Numbered from the stretch's first letter, positions 8,470 to 18,246 are shown. The stretch is 64,000 nucleotides of DNA from Paenibacillus pinihumi DSM 23905 = JCM 16419 (GCF_000422505.1 NZ_KE383869.1:62001-126000), one strand, 5' to 3'. Notes: generated by a model from the sequence alone, not told the origin. Translations and numbers: made by a program.

Positions 8470-9417
8470 ATGAGTGATTCCATAAATCAGTATGAACGAT
8501 TTCGCAACTCTATTCCTCTACTAGGAAACAGTGCCAAGCTTGAACAAATTCACAAGGGATACTCAAGTGACGGTAAGTACATCGTACATGATAGCAATGG
8601 CCACCCCCAATACATATTAAGAACCTACAGCATTGATCAGGATAAAAACAAGAAATTGGAATTTAGCAGACTCAAGATGATGGAAAAGCATGATGTGACA
8701 TGCTCTAGACCTATTGAAATTGGGGTCCTTCCTGAACAAGAACTTGGTTATATGATCGTCTCATTCATTGAGGGGAATGAAGCATCAGAAGAGCTATTAC
8801 TTTTAACGGAAGAAGAGCAATTCAACATTGGAGTTCAGTCGGGCTTGGAATTAAAGAAGATCCATCAGGTTATTTGTCCGGATAACATGAAGTCTTGGGA
8901 TGAAAGAATGGCCGCCAAGCATCATCGATACCGAATGGAGTATACCGAATGCGGAGTTACGATAGATAACGAAGAGAAGTTGCTATCCTTTATTGATAAT
9001 AAACTGTACTTAATGAAGGATAGGCCCAATATTTTTCAACACGATGATTATCATATTGGAAATCTTATCGTTAAGGATGGGAAACTTTCAGGTATCATTG
9101 ATTTCAACAGGTATGACTGGGGAGATCCCATTCATGAATTTGTGAAAGTCGGTATTTTTAGTGCAGAAGTTAGTGTGCCTTTTTCAGTCGGTCAAATCCA
9201 GGGATACAATAATTACAGTGAACCTGACGATGAGTTCTGGCAACTTTATTCACTCTATCTAGCCATGACTCTGATCTCATCCGTCGTATGGGTCCTAAAG
9301 GTAAAACCGGATGAGTTAGATTTGATGTTGATGAAGATCCACAAGGTAATGGATGATCATAACAACTTTGAGCTTACTGTCCCTAAGTGGTACAGTCAGT
9401 ATCAAGTTAATGTTTGA
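8470..9417 (+). CDS. Aminoglycoside phosphotransferase (APH)-family kinase-like protein
   Basis: 315 residues with the APH/choline-kinase fold. The catalytic loop reads FQHDDYHIGNLIV near residue 190 and the metal-binding segment is IIDFNRYDWGDPIHEF near 212. These match the HxDxxxxN and IDxxxxxxGDP motifs. The family phosphorylates small hydroxylated molecules, aminoglycosides only in some members, so a resistance function cannot be claimed. The AGAAAGAAGGG ribosome binding site fits the ATG. It stands alone between two terminator-like hairpins. Confidence 0.85.
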   Translation: MSDSINQYERFRNSIPLLGNSAKLEQIHKGYSSDGKYIVHDSNGHPQYILRTYSIDQDKNKKLEFSRLKMMEKHDVTCSRPIEIGVLPEQELGYMIVSFIEGNEASEELLLLTEEEQFNIGVQSGLELKKIHQVICPDNMKSWDERMAAKHHRYRMEYTECGVTIDNEEKLLSFIDNKLYLMKDRPNIFQHDDYHIGNLIVKDGKLSGIIDFNRYDWGDPIHEFVKVGIFSAEVSVPFSVGQIQGYNNYSEPDDEFWQLYSLYLAMTLISSVVWVLKVKPDELDLMLMKIHKVMDDHNNFELTVPKWYSQYQVNV

Positions 9418-9461
9418 TTAGGTATTTTGACCAAGGGAAGCATCAAATCGTTTACAAAGAA

Positions 9462-9487
9462 AAGGCCATCCCGAAAAGGATGGCCTT
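9462..9487. terminator. Hairpin after the APH-like gene
   Basis: A perfect 10-bp stem (9462-9471 with 9478-9487) and a 6-nt loop. The T tract is better on the minus strand, so its use as a plus-strand terminator is uncertain. Confidence 0.5.
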
Positions 9488-9540
9488 AAAAACTTGCCGT
9501 TACAGCCAGAGCGGAGAACCGTATCATAAGCAGTGGCTTT
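9488..9540 (+). repeat. rlmH-end-like palindromic repeat, degenerate copy
   Basis: AACTTGCCGTTAC on the left and GAACCGTATCATAAGCAG on the right reproduce the arrangement seen at 41.46, 50.93, 61.04 and 62.41 kb. The core GAACCGTATCATAAG is identical to the rlmH 3' end. This copy lies 29 kb upstream of rlmH. Confidence 0.65.
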
Positions 9541-9644
9541 TTTTGAGAGGTCGTCAACATTCCATCATTTGATATATTGCTGCATCAAAAATCAGGCGCT
9601 TGAATCGACAGCTTGCTATAGTTTTATTGAAAGGAGGGGTTGCC

Positions 9645-10553
9645 GTGGATTGGCTTCAACGTATGAACCTTGCTATTGATTATATTGAAGACAACTTGGA
9701 ACATGAGATTGACTATGAACAGATTGCAAGAATAGCTTTGTGTTCTGTTTACCAGTTTCAACGTATGTTTTCATTTGTGCTTGAACTGCCGCTATCCGAA
9801 TATATCAGGCGGAGAAGACTTACGCTTGCTGCTTTTGATTTGAAGAACAGAAAGAATACAGTGACAGATATTGCTTTGAAATATGGTTATGCAACACCAG
9901 AATCATTTTCGCGCGCATTTCAACATCTGCATGGCTTGACTCCTACATCTGCGCGTAACGGGGGAACACAGTTAAAAGCCTATCCCCGCATCTCCTTTCA
10001 GATTACATTAAAAGGAGTTGTCGAGATGAATTATCGCATTGAGAAACGGGATGCTTTTCAGGTTTATGGACTGGAGGATGTATATCACTACGATACGATT
10101 GCGAATCAACAGGGAGTATCGATTCCAGAGGTTTGGCAAAACATAGGCCAGGACGGCAAGTTGGATAGACTCTGCGGGTCGGCAACAGATGACTGGTGGA
10201 GCGAGGGGGATTTTAGCAAGGAAATTAAACCGGTTTTTGCATACGATTCCTACAAATTCACAAGCAATACGACTTTTCCGTATCTTATCGGGTGTTATAA
10301 ATCGGAGAACAGTCAGGTGGAAGGATATACGGTTGTTGATGTTCCAGCGTCTACTTGGGCGGTATTTTCAACTTTAAATGATGGGAACGGCAGCGGCAAC
10401 TATGACTTGGGTACGTTAAAAAACCGGATATTTTCTGAATGGCTGCACACGTCAAGCTATAATATTGTAGATGGCGGCAATTTCGAAATGTACGGCAGAA
10501 ACCAAGACGGGCACGAGTATTGTGAACTATGGTTTCGGACTGAGGAAAAATAA
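9645..10553 (+). CDS. AraC-family regulator with GyrI-like effector domain
   Basis: 302 residues from the GTG at 9645, chosen because AAGGAGGGG at 9631-9639 is ideally spaced; the frame upstream to 9600 lacks a signal. Two AraC HTH motifs lie in the first ~105 residues (YEQIARIALCSVYQFQRMF and VTDIALKYGYATPESFSRAF with the HGLTP ending). The rest is a GyrI/Rob-like effector-binding domain ending in EYCELWFRTEE. Such proteins sense hydrophobic or cationic compounds. No adjacent transporter is obvious; the GNAT gene downstream is separated by a terminator. Confidence 0.9.
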   Translation: MDWLQRMNLAIDYIEDNLEHEIDYEQIARIALCSVYQFQRMFSFVLELPLSEYIRRRRLTLAAFDLKNRKNTVTDIALKYGYATPESFSRAFQHLHGLTPTSARNGGTQLKAYPRISFQITLKGVVEMNYRIEKRDAFQVYGLEDVYHYDTIANQQGVSIPEVWQNIGQDGKLDRLCGSATDDWWSEGDFSKEIKPVFAYDSYKFTSNTTFPYLIGCYKSENSQVEGYTVVDVPASTWAVFSTLNDGNGSGNYDLGTLKNRIFSEWLHTSSYNIVDGGNFEMYGRNQDGHEYCELWFRTEEK

Positions 10554-10580
10554 ATGCATTGACCGATATTAATACAGGAC

Positions 10581-10613
10581 AAAGCTCAAGCGAAAGATAA
10601 AGCTTGAGCTTTT
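10581..10613 (+). terminator. Terminator after AraC-type regulator
   Basis: An 11-bp perfect stem (10581-10591 with 10602-10612) and a TTTTCTTT tail. Confidence 0.85.
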
Positions 10614-10702
10614 CTTTACGTAGAAAATAGTTGATGTTTGTGGGAAAATGGAGTACATGCCCGAAAGCCACTCGTTTAACTAACATCGATTGGAGACATT
10701 AC

Positions 10703-11242
10703 ATGAGTACATTCGAAATCATTACAACAGACCGGTTAGTCATCCGAATGCTGGAAATGAAGGATAAGGACGCTTTTTTCAACTATCGTTCGATGCCCGA
10801 GGTTTATAAGTATCAATCCTGGAAGCCTGAGGATATCCGCGATGCAGAGTCGTTCATCTCCGCGAATATAGCTGTAGTGCCGAATACAGGCGATTCATGG
10901 CTGCAGGTCGCGGTGTGCCTTAAGGATGGACAGCTTATTGGCGATGTGGGAATTCACTATATGGAGGACGGTTTTCAGGCCGAGATCGGCTATACGCTGT
11001 CTCCTGAATTCCAGGGCCAAGGATACGCCTCCGAGGCGGTCAGGGCCGTGATGGATTACTTGTTTGGCGGACTTCATAAACACAGAATTACAGGCTCCGT
11101 CGATCCGGACAATGTGAAGTCGGTCAGGCTACTTGAGAATCTGGGATTTCGAAAAGAAGCCCATTTTATTAAAAGCTACCGGATGAATGACACGTGGTAT
11201 GATGATTGTGTTTATGCAATTTTGGCAGACGAGTGGAATTGA
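10703..11242 (+). CDS. GNAT N-acetyltransferase (RimJ/RimL-like)
   Basis: 179 residues from the ATG at 10703 (TGGAG 7 nt upstream). TTDRLVIRMLEMKDKDAFF is the usual N-terminus of the RimJ/RimL-type Acetyltransf_3 group; EIGYTLSPEFQGQGYASEAV carries the acetyl-CoA Q/RxxGxG/A loop near residue 98, and SVRLLENLGFRKEA closes the fold. The group acetylates protein N-termini, small amines or antibiotics; substrate not predictable. Confidence 0.88.
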   Translation: MSTFEIITTDRLVIRMLEMKDKDAFFNYRSMPEVYKYQSWKPEDIRDAESFISANIAVVPNTGDSWLQVAVCLKDGQLIGDVGIHYMEDGFQAEIGYTLSPEFQGQGYASEAVRAVMDYLFGGLHKHRITGSVDPDNVKSVRLLENLGFRKEAHFIKSYRMNDTWYDDCVYAILADEWN

Positions 11243-11256
11243 TTTTTGCTCAAATT

Positions 11257-11301
11257 CCTCCCGATTAAGTTGTTGCAAGCAACTAGTTAGGGAGGTTTTT
11301 T
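11257..11301. terminator. Terminator between convergent GNAT and response-regulator genes
   Basis: CCTCCC (11257-11262) pairs with GGGAGG (11290-11295) around an inner GTTG/CAAC hairpin, followed by TTTTTTG on the plus strand. Confidence 0.75.
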
Positions 11302-11316
11302 GCATAAAGCCGGTCA

Positions 11317-12930
11317 TCATTCTGCTGCGCGGCCCCCGCCCGTATCCAAGTACTCCCGGTACTCAGTCGGATTAAGGCCTACCGCTTTTTTAAAGGCTGC
11401 GCTAAAATAATACGCGTCCCGATAACCGGTCCGCTCAGCAATTTCGTAGATTCTCAAATCGCTCGTCCGCAGCAGTTCCTTGGCTTTCTGTAGGCGAACA
11501 TTCATCAAATAGTCCATAAAGTTCTGGGACGTTTGTTCCCGGAACAATATGCTGAGGTAGCTGGAGCTTATTTTGTATTCTTTGGCAAGCGAGGTTAAGG
11601 TAATATGCTCGTTGTAATGCTCATCAATATACTGCTTGATTGTCATGACCAGAGAGACATTCCGGTTCTCCAATTTTGTTTGGATAAGCTCGGTGAAGTG
11701 CTGAAAGATTTGACAAATATGATCATGCAAGGCTTCAAAATCGTGAAAATCATTCACATCTACGCGATATAAATCCTCCCGGTCAGCCAAGTAAAATGCA
11801 TTAAATCCCAATTCATTAATCGCCTTGTACGCCAGCAGCAGCATATGGTTAATCATATTGCTGGAAGCATCGGTACTCAAACGGGCCTTTTTAATTTCAT
11901 CCAAAATCTCTTTAATATCGGACTTAATATCCTGAAAAAGCCCAAACTTCATTTGCCGGTACAATTTATGGTCGATCAGCATTTGCAATTGCCTGCTGTA
12001 TTGATCCCGTTCACTATTCAGATCGTTGTAGGTAAATACAATTCCTTTGCCGTGAATCGAACTTAAGGCAACCGCGCTGCAGGCCTCCTGGTAGGAGCCG
12101 TGCATCTCCAGCAGCGAGCCGCAGTTGCTCCCGATGCCTGCCGTCAACCGGCACCCTTTTTCCATCCACGCTTTCTCAATCCACTCCTCCAACAAGGCCG
12201 ACCATGTGTGCATATGATCAAATCCGATAAGGACCAGCTGATCCAGCTTATAGTTTATGATAAAGCATTGTATTTCGTTCTCCTGGATCTGGCGTTCCAT
12301 CCACTGATACAGAAGTAAATTCGTAATATACATGTCCTCATGCTGAGTCCCGGCCAGGGAAAAATCAATTTGAAGGACGACGGTATGATAGGAGCGGGAT
12401 TGCAGCTCTTCCAGCCCCAAAAAGGATATTTGCTTATAAGGCTCATGCACCACACAATGGCTGAGCAAATCCCGGAAAAACTTCTCCTGCAACAGCTTAC
12501 GATTTTCTGACAGCTGCCTTCTCATCTGTTCCCGCTCCTGCAAATCAAGCTGTGAAGAATCGATTTCTTCTTTAACCTTTAACACCTTGGCCAGCAAATT
12601 GCGGGACCGGAAGGGCTTTAAAATATAGTCGCTCACTTTTAACCGGATAGATTCCTTGGCATAATCAAATTCTGCATGGCCTGAAATAATGATGACCTTG
12701 CAGTCGGGATAAGCCTGCTTTATTTTTTCTGTGAGCACAATCCCGTCCATCTCCGGCATTTGAATGTCGGTAATGACAATTTCAGGCCGGTGCCGCTCGA
12801 ACAACTCCCAAGCTTCTGCCCCGTTGGCAGCCTCATAGATTTCTCCAAACCCGTTGTCTGCCCAATCTATGTTATGTTTAATCTTTTCCCGGATCATATC
12901 CTCATCTTCAACGACCAGTACCCGTATCAT
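11317..12930 (-). CDS. YesN-type response regulator (REC + AraC HTH)
   Basis: 537 residues. The receiver domain begins MIRVLVVEDEDMIREKI, with the phosphoacceptor Asp in EIVITDIQMPEMDG near residue 56 and the conserved Lys in DYILKPF near 105. A long central region is followed by paired AraC HTH motifs at the C-terminus (ITLTSLAKEYKISSSYLSILF, IYEIAERTGYRDAYYFSAAF). It overlaps the kinase stop by 4 bp, so the two are co-translated. It probably activates the sugar importer genes further upstream on the same strand. Confidence 0.93.
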   Translation of the reverse strand: MIRVLVVEDEDMIREKIKHNIDWADNGFGEIYEAANGAEAWELFERHRPEIVITDIQMPEMDGIVLTEKIKQAYPDCKVIIISGHAEFDYAKESIRLKVSDYILKPFRSRNLLAKVLKVKEEIDSSQLDLQEREQMRRQLSENRKLLQEKFFRDLLSHCVVHEPYKQISFLGLEELQSRSYHTVVLQIDFSLAGTQHEDMYITNLLLYQWMERQIQENEIQCFIINYKLDQLVLIGFDHMHTWSALLEEWIEKAWMEKGCRLTAGIGSNCGSLLEMHGSYQEACSAVALSSIHGKGIVFTYNDLNSERDQYSRQLQMLIDHKLYRQMKFGLFQDIKSDIKEILDEIKKARLSTDASSNMINHMLLLAYKAINELGFNAFYLADREDLYRVDVNDFHDFEALHDHICQIFQHFTELIQTKLENRNVSLVMTIKQYIDEHYNEHITLTSLAKEYKISSSYLSILFREQTSQNFMDYLMNVRLQKAKELLRTSDLRIYEIAERTGYRDAYYFSAAFKKAVGLNPTEYREYLDTGGGRAAE

Positions 12931-14696
12931 AAATGAATGCCTCCATTAGAATCACTAGTTAACGGCAGCCGGACAACCGCCTTGATCCCCCCGCCCGGCA
13001 CTTGTTCCAGCATCAGGCCAAATTCCGGTCCGAAAGCAAGCTTGATTCTCTCGTTGACGTTGCGAATGCCAAAATAATCGGATGCATCGGTCACACTGGT
13101 TCTGCCCGCAAGCACGTGGTTAATGTGCCGCAGCCGGGTTGCCTCGATGCCTCCCCCATTGTCGAGAACTTCCAGCACAATATGGTCTGCTTTTTGATAG
13201 CCGTTAATTTCAATCCGGCCCCGGCCCTCTTTCCCTCTTATGCCATGATAGATGCTATTCTCAACAAGCGGCTGCAAAATGAGCTTGACCGTCAGAGCGG
13301 CACGCATGGAAGAATCGATATTGGCCTCATAGTCGAATTTATTAAAAAAGCGGAATTGCTGAATGCGGATATACGTCAGCACATGATCCACTTCCTCATG
13401 GATGGCAATAATCTCCTTCCCATGACTTAGACTTGTGCGAAACAGCTTGCCGAGCGCCTCGATCATATCCAGCGCATCATCAATCCGGTTGCTTTCCAGC
13501 AGCCCGATAATCGAATCCAGTGTGTTGTACACGAAGTGCGGCTTGATCATTTCCTGCATCGCTTTAATTTCCATCTTGCGGATACGGTCCTTGTCTTCCA
13601 CAATTTGATCCATTAACTCGCGGATTCGTGTGATCATGCGGTTAAAGCTTAGCGCAAGGTAACCAATTTCGTCCCTGCCCTGTACGGTGGCATGATCGGA
13701 GAAGTTTTTCTCTGCTGCCGTAGAGGCGAGCTCCTGGAGCGCTTTTATCGGCTTTGTCATTCGATTGGTAATATAAACCGAGATTAGAATAACGGCCACG
13801 ATGCATATCGCGATGACCAAAACCGTTATGCTGCGAATGCGGTCAACACCCTTAACCAGCTCCGATTCCAGGGATACGCCAACGATGCGCCAGCCTGTCA
13901 GGCTTGAGGTTATAAAGGTCACAATATAATCCTGCTTCTCAATGGCATGGATGAAGCTGCCGCTCTCCTCGTCTTCCAGTTTTTTATGATCGATAACGGC
14001 TTTATGGTTTCTCAAATGATCCGAGCGAGCCGGCTGGTAAATGACTTTGCCTTGGGCGTCGGTCAAATACACATAACCACCGGTCCCCATATTAATATCC
14101 TTCACAATACGATTCAAAAACTCTGTATTCACATCAATGCAGAGAGCACTGAATTGATGCAAGGAAGAAGCATTTATTCCTTTGCATATCGTAAATACGT
14201 TCACATTAAGCAAATTTTGATGCGGGGCCATAATAATGGCTTCATCGGTCGGTTTATCCTTCATCAATTTAAAAAACGCATCGCTTTGAGTGTCCCAATA
14301 CTGGCCCATCGAGCCGATCGTATACCCGTTTTCCATCACAACTCGAATATCCTCAAGGTCTGTTTTCATCATTTTATATTGATTGAATTGCTCCAGCATG
14401 CGGACTGTGTACTTGCGGTTATTGTCGATATTTCCCGCTTCCGTAAGTTTGAGATAATGCAATAAATAATAGTCGTTTCTAAAATTCAATATGTTAATAA
14501 TATCGCTAACATAGGTTTCAATCGTTTTGTCCACCCGGGCAATGACCTCGGCGGAATACAAAATTGTATTTTCTTGCAGATTTTTAATATAGAATTGATA
14601 GGATATATAGCCGAGAATCATAATGGGGACGATGCTGATGGTGGTAATGCATATGATCAGCTTCACCTTCATGCTCGAAGTGATTAATTTTTTCAT
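12927..14696 (-). CDS. YesM-type sensor histidine kinase
   Basis: About 589 residues from the ATG at 14696; a start at 14714 would overlap the upstream gene. An N-terminal membrane helix (LIICITTISIVPIMILGYIS), an extracytoplasmic sensor region of ~240 residues, a second helix near 290 (ITVLVIAICIVAVILISVYI), a HAMP domain, the His_kinase motif HFVYNTLDSIIGLL near 387 and the HATPase N-box LVENSIYHG near 480. Located between a dedicated sugar-binding lipoprotein and the YesN regulator; the binding protein may present ligand to the sensor region. Confidence 0.93.
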   Translation of the reverse strand: MKKLITSSMKVKLIICITTISIVPIMILGYISYQFYIKNLQENTILYSAEVIARVDKTIETYVSDIINILNFRNDYYLLHYLKLTEAGNIDNNRKYTVRMLEQFNQYKMMKTDLEDIRVVMENGYTIGSMGQYWDTQSDAFFKLMKDKPTDEAIIMAPHQNLLNVNVFTICKGINASSLHQFSALCIDVNTEFLNRIVKDINMGTGGYVYLTDAQGKVIYQPARSDHLRNHKAVIDHKKLEDEESGSFIHAIEKQDYIVTFITSSLTGWRIVGVSLESELVKGVDRIRSITVLVIAICIVAVILISVYITNRMTKPIKALQELASTAAEKNFSDHATVQGRDEIGYLALSFNRMITRIRELMDQIVEDKDRIRKMEIKAMQEMIKPHFVYNTLDSIIGLLESNRIDDALDMIEALGKLFRTSLSHGKEIIAIHEEVDHVLTYIRIQQFRFFNKFDYEANIDSSMRAALTVKLILQPLVENSIYHGIRGKEGRGRIEINGYQKADHIVLEVLDNGGGIEATRLRHINHVLAGRTSVTDASDYFGIRNVNERIKLAFGPEFGLMLEQVPGGGIKAVVRLPLTSDSNGGIHL

Positions 14697-14698
14697 GT

Positions 14699-15748
14699 TT
14701 ATTTGATCTCCCACGGTTCCTTCATTTGCAGCAGCTCATCAAAGTTGCTTTGATCCGCATATTCGATGCCGGTAAAGTACTCGGTCTGCGTAAACTTTTT
14801 TCCGCGAATAGCTTCAACCATATGCTCCATGCTCCATCTGCCCATTATCGTAAATTCCTGCCCGACCAAATGATCGGCCATCCCCTCTTTTGCTGCGACA
14901 ACCATCGGGTAAAAGGTATCCACAATAACGGCCATGCCGCCTTTCTCCCGCCATTTCCGGTATTCCGGAAGTGCATCCACAGGGACAAGCAGCGGCCATC
15001 CGCCAGTACTGAAAAACAAATCCACATCGTCATTTGTCCGGATATAGGTCTCCAGCAGTTCCCCCGCCAATGTAAGATCATCCATACACTCAAGCACCGA
15101 CAAATAATCCACTTGGACAGCAGCATTTAACACATCCTGAAAGCCCCTGATCCGTTCATTCAAATTTAAGCTTTCCTTGTCTCCTGTCATGACAAGAGCC
15201 TTCAAGGGGGTATTCATTTTCCCGTGTGCTTGTAATGTGTCCAGCATTTTATAGGCGCTGGCTTTGCCGATCTCATAATTGTTCGTGCCAACATAAAATA
15301 ACCGCTTGCTGTTCGGACAATCGGAGTCAAAGGTCGCCACCTTGATGCCGGCATCAATTGCGTTATCGATATGTGGACTTAACCGGTCCGCGTCAATGCA
15401 GCTGACCACAATACCGTCCACTTGGCGGCGAATAAGGCTTTCCATAATTTTCTCTTGCTCCGCAGCCTGCGTATTCATGGGAGCCATCCACTCCATCTTC
15501 ACCCCGTACTGGCGGCTGATCCGCTCCGCTTCGTCCTTTGTTTCGAGAAATACCGGATTGTCGAGCGATTTGGGGATGTAGGAGATGATGATATCCTTGG
15601 ATTTCGTTTCCGTGTTCGTCATGTCCACATTATGTGTCTCTGTTACGGGCTCAGGCTGATTGACGGCTGAATTGGAATCGCTTTCAAAACCATTATCACA
15701 ACCGCTCAGGATACATACGAATAGCAAAATAAGTGGGAGAAACCGCAT
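14699..15748 (-). CDS. Sugar-binding lipoprotein adjacent to the sensor kinase
   Basis: 349 residues with a lipoprotein signal (LPLILLFVCILSGC, modified Cys about residue 16) and a type I periplasmic-binding fold: SYIPKSLDNPVFLETKDEAE, DGIVVSCIDADRL and the DAGIKVATFDSDCPNSKR block, all hallmarks of RbsB/XylF-like proteins. It is a diverged paralogue of the binding protein at 15985-16959. Only 2 bp separate its stop from the kinase ATG, so this copy probably serves as the extracytoplasmic ligand receptor for the kinase, not for transport. Confidence 0.88.
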   Translation of the reverse strand: MRFLPLILLFVCILSGCDNGFESDSNSAVNQPEPVTETHNVDMTNTETKSKDIIISYIPKSLDNPVFLETKDEAERISRQYGVKMEWMAPMNTQAAEQEKIMESLIRRQVDGIVVSCIDADRLSPHIDNAIDAGIKVATFDSDCPNSKRLFYVGTNNYEIGKASAYKMLDTLQAHGKMNTPLKALVMTGDKESLNLNERIRGFQDVLNAAVQVDYLSVLECMDDLTLAGELLETYIRTNDDVDLFFSTGGWPLLVPVDALPEYRKWREKGGMAVIVDTFYPMVVAAKEGMADHLVGQEFTIMGRWSMEHMVEAIRGKKFTQTEYFTGIEYADQSNFDELLQMKEPWEIK

Positions 15749-15830
15749 GCGCTGACTCCTTCCGAAAGAGAAATGTTATTTAACGAGAATGTACCTATTT
15801 TATTACATAAATTTCAAATATGCATTATTT

Positions 15831-15915
15831 TATACAAGTTGAACAAAAGAAACGGAGGTCGAAAGAACCATTCACACGGCGGCCCTGCTCGAAGGCCATT
15901 CGTTCAACTTATATA
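15831..15915. repeat. MITE-like palindromic intergenic element, short copy
   Basis: TATACAAGTTGAAC at 15831-15844 and an inverted GTTCAACTTATA at 15902-15913 bound about 85 bp. The same ends bound 17015-17191, and a half-copy lies at 19851. The shared internal CGGCGG/GCCGCC segment supports common origin. Confidence 0.6.
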
Positions 15916-15929
15916 GGCGGAATGCTCAA

Positions 15930-15972
15930 AAAGAATAGAGGAGAATGAGTTTCCATTCCCGCCCTATTCTTT
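15930..15972 (-). terminator. Terminator after the transport binding protein
   Basis: AAAGAATAG (15930-15938) pairs with CTATTCTTT (15964-15972); a T tract follows on the minus strand. Confidence 0.75.
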
Positions 15973-15984
15973 GGATGGCACATT

Positions 15985-16959
15985 TTATTTCCAAGGCTTT
16001 GTATTTTTTAGTACTTCCTCGACATTTGCCTCGTCGACATAAATCGTTCCTGTATCGACAAAGGCCTCTACTTGCTCCCCGTTGATTGCTTTCACCAGAT
16101 TTTTGACGCCCAATGCGCCCATCTGAATAAAGTCCTGGCCAATCTCAACTTTTACGGTGCCTTCCTTTACATATTGAAGCATCGGGTAGAAGGAATCGAC
16201 AGATACGATAATGCCGCCATTCCCTGCAAACTTCTTCAGCGTCGGCAATGTTTCGGTCGGTGTCAGGAACGGCCAGGCGCCCACTACAAACCAGGCATTC
16301 AAGTCGGCGTTCGCTTGTGTGTATTGCTCCAATACCGTTACAGCTTTGTTCACATCGTCGTCAGAAGCCTGCACAGGCAAATATTCGATGTTGGCGCCAG
16401 CAGCACCCTCCTTGAACCCTTTGATCCGCTGCTCCAGGTTGAAGGAGCCGGGCACGCCTGTCAGTGTCGCAAGCTTCACGGTGCCTTTACCCTCTACGAG
16501 CTTGGCAAAGGCCTCTCCAAGTTGTTTGCCCAAGCTGAAGTTCTCCGTCCCTGCATAAAAGGAACGCTTGGAGTCGGGAGAATCGGAATCAAAGGTCGCA
16601 ACCTTGATGCCGGCGTCTACAGCTTTGTTGATTACATCTTTTAGAGCATTCGGATCAATGACACTAATCAGGATGCCGTCCACTTTCTTTTGAATGAGGC
16701 CTTCGACCACCTGAACCTGTTCTGCCGCGTCAGATTTTGTTGGCCCGGTCCAGATCACCTCTACGCCGATTTCCTTGCCGGCTGCTTCAGCGCCCTCTTT
16801 GGAATCGAGAAATACAGCGTTATCCAGCGCCTTTGGCACGACAGCAATGGTCAGCTTTTTCTCGCCGCCCTGCGCCGTTTTTGTATCCGATGATGTGCTG
16901 CATGCGGACAAGACGGATACCAGCATAATTGAAACAAGTGCCATCACGATTTTTTTCAT
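15985..16959 (-). CDS. Sugar ABC transporter substrate-binding lipoprotein
   Basis: 324 residues from the ATG at 16959, preceded by AGGAGGG at 16973-16967; the frame upstream is the intergenic repeat element. Lipoprotein signal LVSIMLVSVLSAC with the modified Cys near residue 20. Type I binding-protein fold with IAVVPKALDNAVFLDSKEGA and DAGIKVATFDSDSPDSKRSFYAG. It belongs with the permease and ATPase upstream and delivers a sugar (ribose/xylose/galactose class). The exact sugar cannot be told from sequence. Confidence 0.9.
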   Translation of the reverse strand: MKKIVMALVSIMLVSVLSACSTSSDTKTAQGGEKKLTIAVVPKALDNAVFLDSKEGAEAAGKEIGVEVIWTGPTKSDAAEQVQVVEGLIQKKVDGILISVIDPNALKDVINKAVDAGIKVATFDSDSPDSKRSFYAGTENFSLGKQLGEAFAKLVEGKGTVKLATLTGVPGSFNLEQRIKGFKEGAAGANIEYLPVQASDDDVNKAVTVLEQYTQANADLNAWFVVGAWPFLTPTETLPTLKKFAGNGGIIVSVDSFYPMLQYVKEGTVKVEIGQDFIQMGALGVKNLVKAINGEQVEAFVDTGTIYVDEANVEEVLKNTKPWK

Positions 16960-17014
16960 GAATGAACCCTCCTGAAATGATATTGATGAAGCATAATGCC
17001 ATACTGAGAAGGGA

Positions 17015-17191
17015 CTATATAAGTTGAATGATGACTTGCGGGTAGGGCCGCCGTGTGATGCCGCTCGCTGTTGTCCCCGGATTTCTTGAATGAAGGATAA
17101 ATAAGGGGGAAATCCGGGGACAAAGGCGACCGCTTCGCTTCTCCAGAATCCTTTCACACTCTGGCTATCCGGCTTTCGTTCACTTATATAG
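17015..17191. repeat. MITE-like palindromic intergenic element, long copy
   Basis: Bounded by TATATAAGTTGAATGA (17016-17031) and the inverted TTCGTTCACTTATATA (17175-17190). Inside, TTGTCCCCGGATTT (17071-17084) pairs perfectly with AAATCCGGGGACAA (17110-17123). No coding capacity. It separates the permease from the binding-protein gene and could modulate their relative expression. Confidence 0.65.
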
Positions 17192-17250
17192 CCTAGCGGG
17201 GAGCCTTCCGCTTAAAATACCTTCCTCACCCCCTCTAAGAGCTTCCAGGA

Positions 17251-18243
17251 TCACGCTTTTTTCTTATACCGCAGCTGGTCGATGGTAACGGCAATGATAA
17301 TGACAAGGCCAATGACGGTCTGCTGCCAATACGCCGATACATTTAACAAAACAAGACCGTTGCGCAGCACGCCCATAATCGCTGCGCCAAGAATAGCCCC
17401 TACAATCGTTCCTTTGCCGCCGGAGAAGCTGGCACCGCCGATAATAACCGCGGCAATGACATCCAGCTCATAGCCAAGGCCCGCTGTTGATTGGGCCACC
17501 CCTAATCGGGCTGTCATGATGATTCCTGCGATCGCGCTTAGAAAACCCGAAATCGTGTATACGGCCAATTTGACACGTTTTACTTTGATGCCGGAAATTG
17601 CAGAAGCCTCTTCACTTCCGCCTACGGCGTAAACATGGCGGCCGAATATCATTTTGTTCAGAATAAACGTGAAGATAATCGCAAGCACAATCATCAAGAT
17701 GATCGGATAAGGGATGTTAAAAATCATGCCTTGCCCCAGCTTGTTAAATGATGAAGGCATGCTGATCGGGAAGCCGCTTGTAATGGCATAGGATAAGCCT
17801 CTGGCTACACTCATCGTTCCCAATGTGGCGATAAAGGGGGGAAGGTTGCATTCGTTAATAAGCAAACCGTTAATGAATCCAAATGCTGCTCCGCCAATGA
17901 TGCCAAGCAGTATGCATAGCGGCAGCGCAAGCTGAAGATCTGAATAACAATAAGCGGTAATGACCCCGGCAAACGCGAATATGGAACCGACAGACATGTC
18001 GATGCCGCCGGTTATGATGACGATGGTCATCCCGATTGCCATAATGGCTACAAATGAAAAGGCCCGGGCAACAGAGGACAAATTATCTACCGACAGAAAA
18101 TTGTCTGAAGCAAATGTCATCACGACACAAAGGCCAAGCAGAATTAAGAAAACACCCAATATATCGTTGGACCCTCTGAACAGCTTGGACATGCTGCCCT
18201 TTACTTTTCCTATTGAAGGAGAGGTCATTTTTTCCGTGTCCAC
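17251..18243 (-). CDS. Sugar ABC transporter permease (RbsC-like)
   Basis: 330 residues with about nine or ten membrane helices and the BPD_transp_2 signature: ITGGIDMSVGSIFAFAGVI near residue 90, GFINGLLINECNLPPFIATL near 125, and VGGSEEASAISGIKV followed by GGASFSGGKGTIVGAILGA near 270. This is the RbsC/XylH type of membrane subunit. Three bases separate it from the ATPase gene upstream. It forms the channel of the sugar importer. Confidence 0.93.
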   Translation of the reverse strand: MDTEKMTSPSIGKVKGSMSKLFRGSNDILGVFLILLGLCVVMTFASDNFLSVDNLSSVARAFSFVAIMAIGMTIVIITGGIDMSVGSIFAFAGVITAYCYSDLQLALPLCILLGIIGGAAFGFINGLLINECNLPPFIATLGTMSVARGLSYAITSGFPISMPSSFNKLGQGMIFNIPYPIILMIVLAIIFTFILNKMIFGRHVYAVGGSEEASAISGIKVKRVKLAVYTISGFLSAIAGIIMTARLGVAQSTAGLGYELDVIAAVIIGGASFSGGKGTIVGAILGAAIMGVLRNGLVLLNVSAYWQQTVIGLVIIIAVTIDQLRYKKKA

Positions 18244-18246
18244 TGC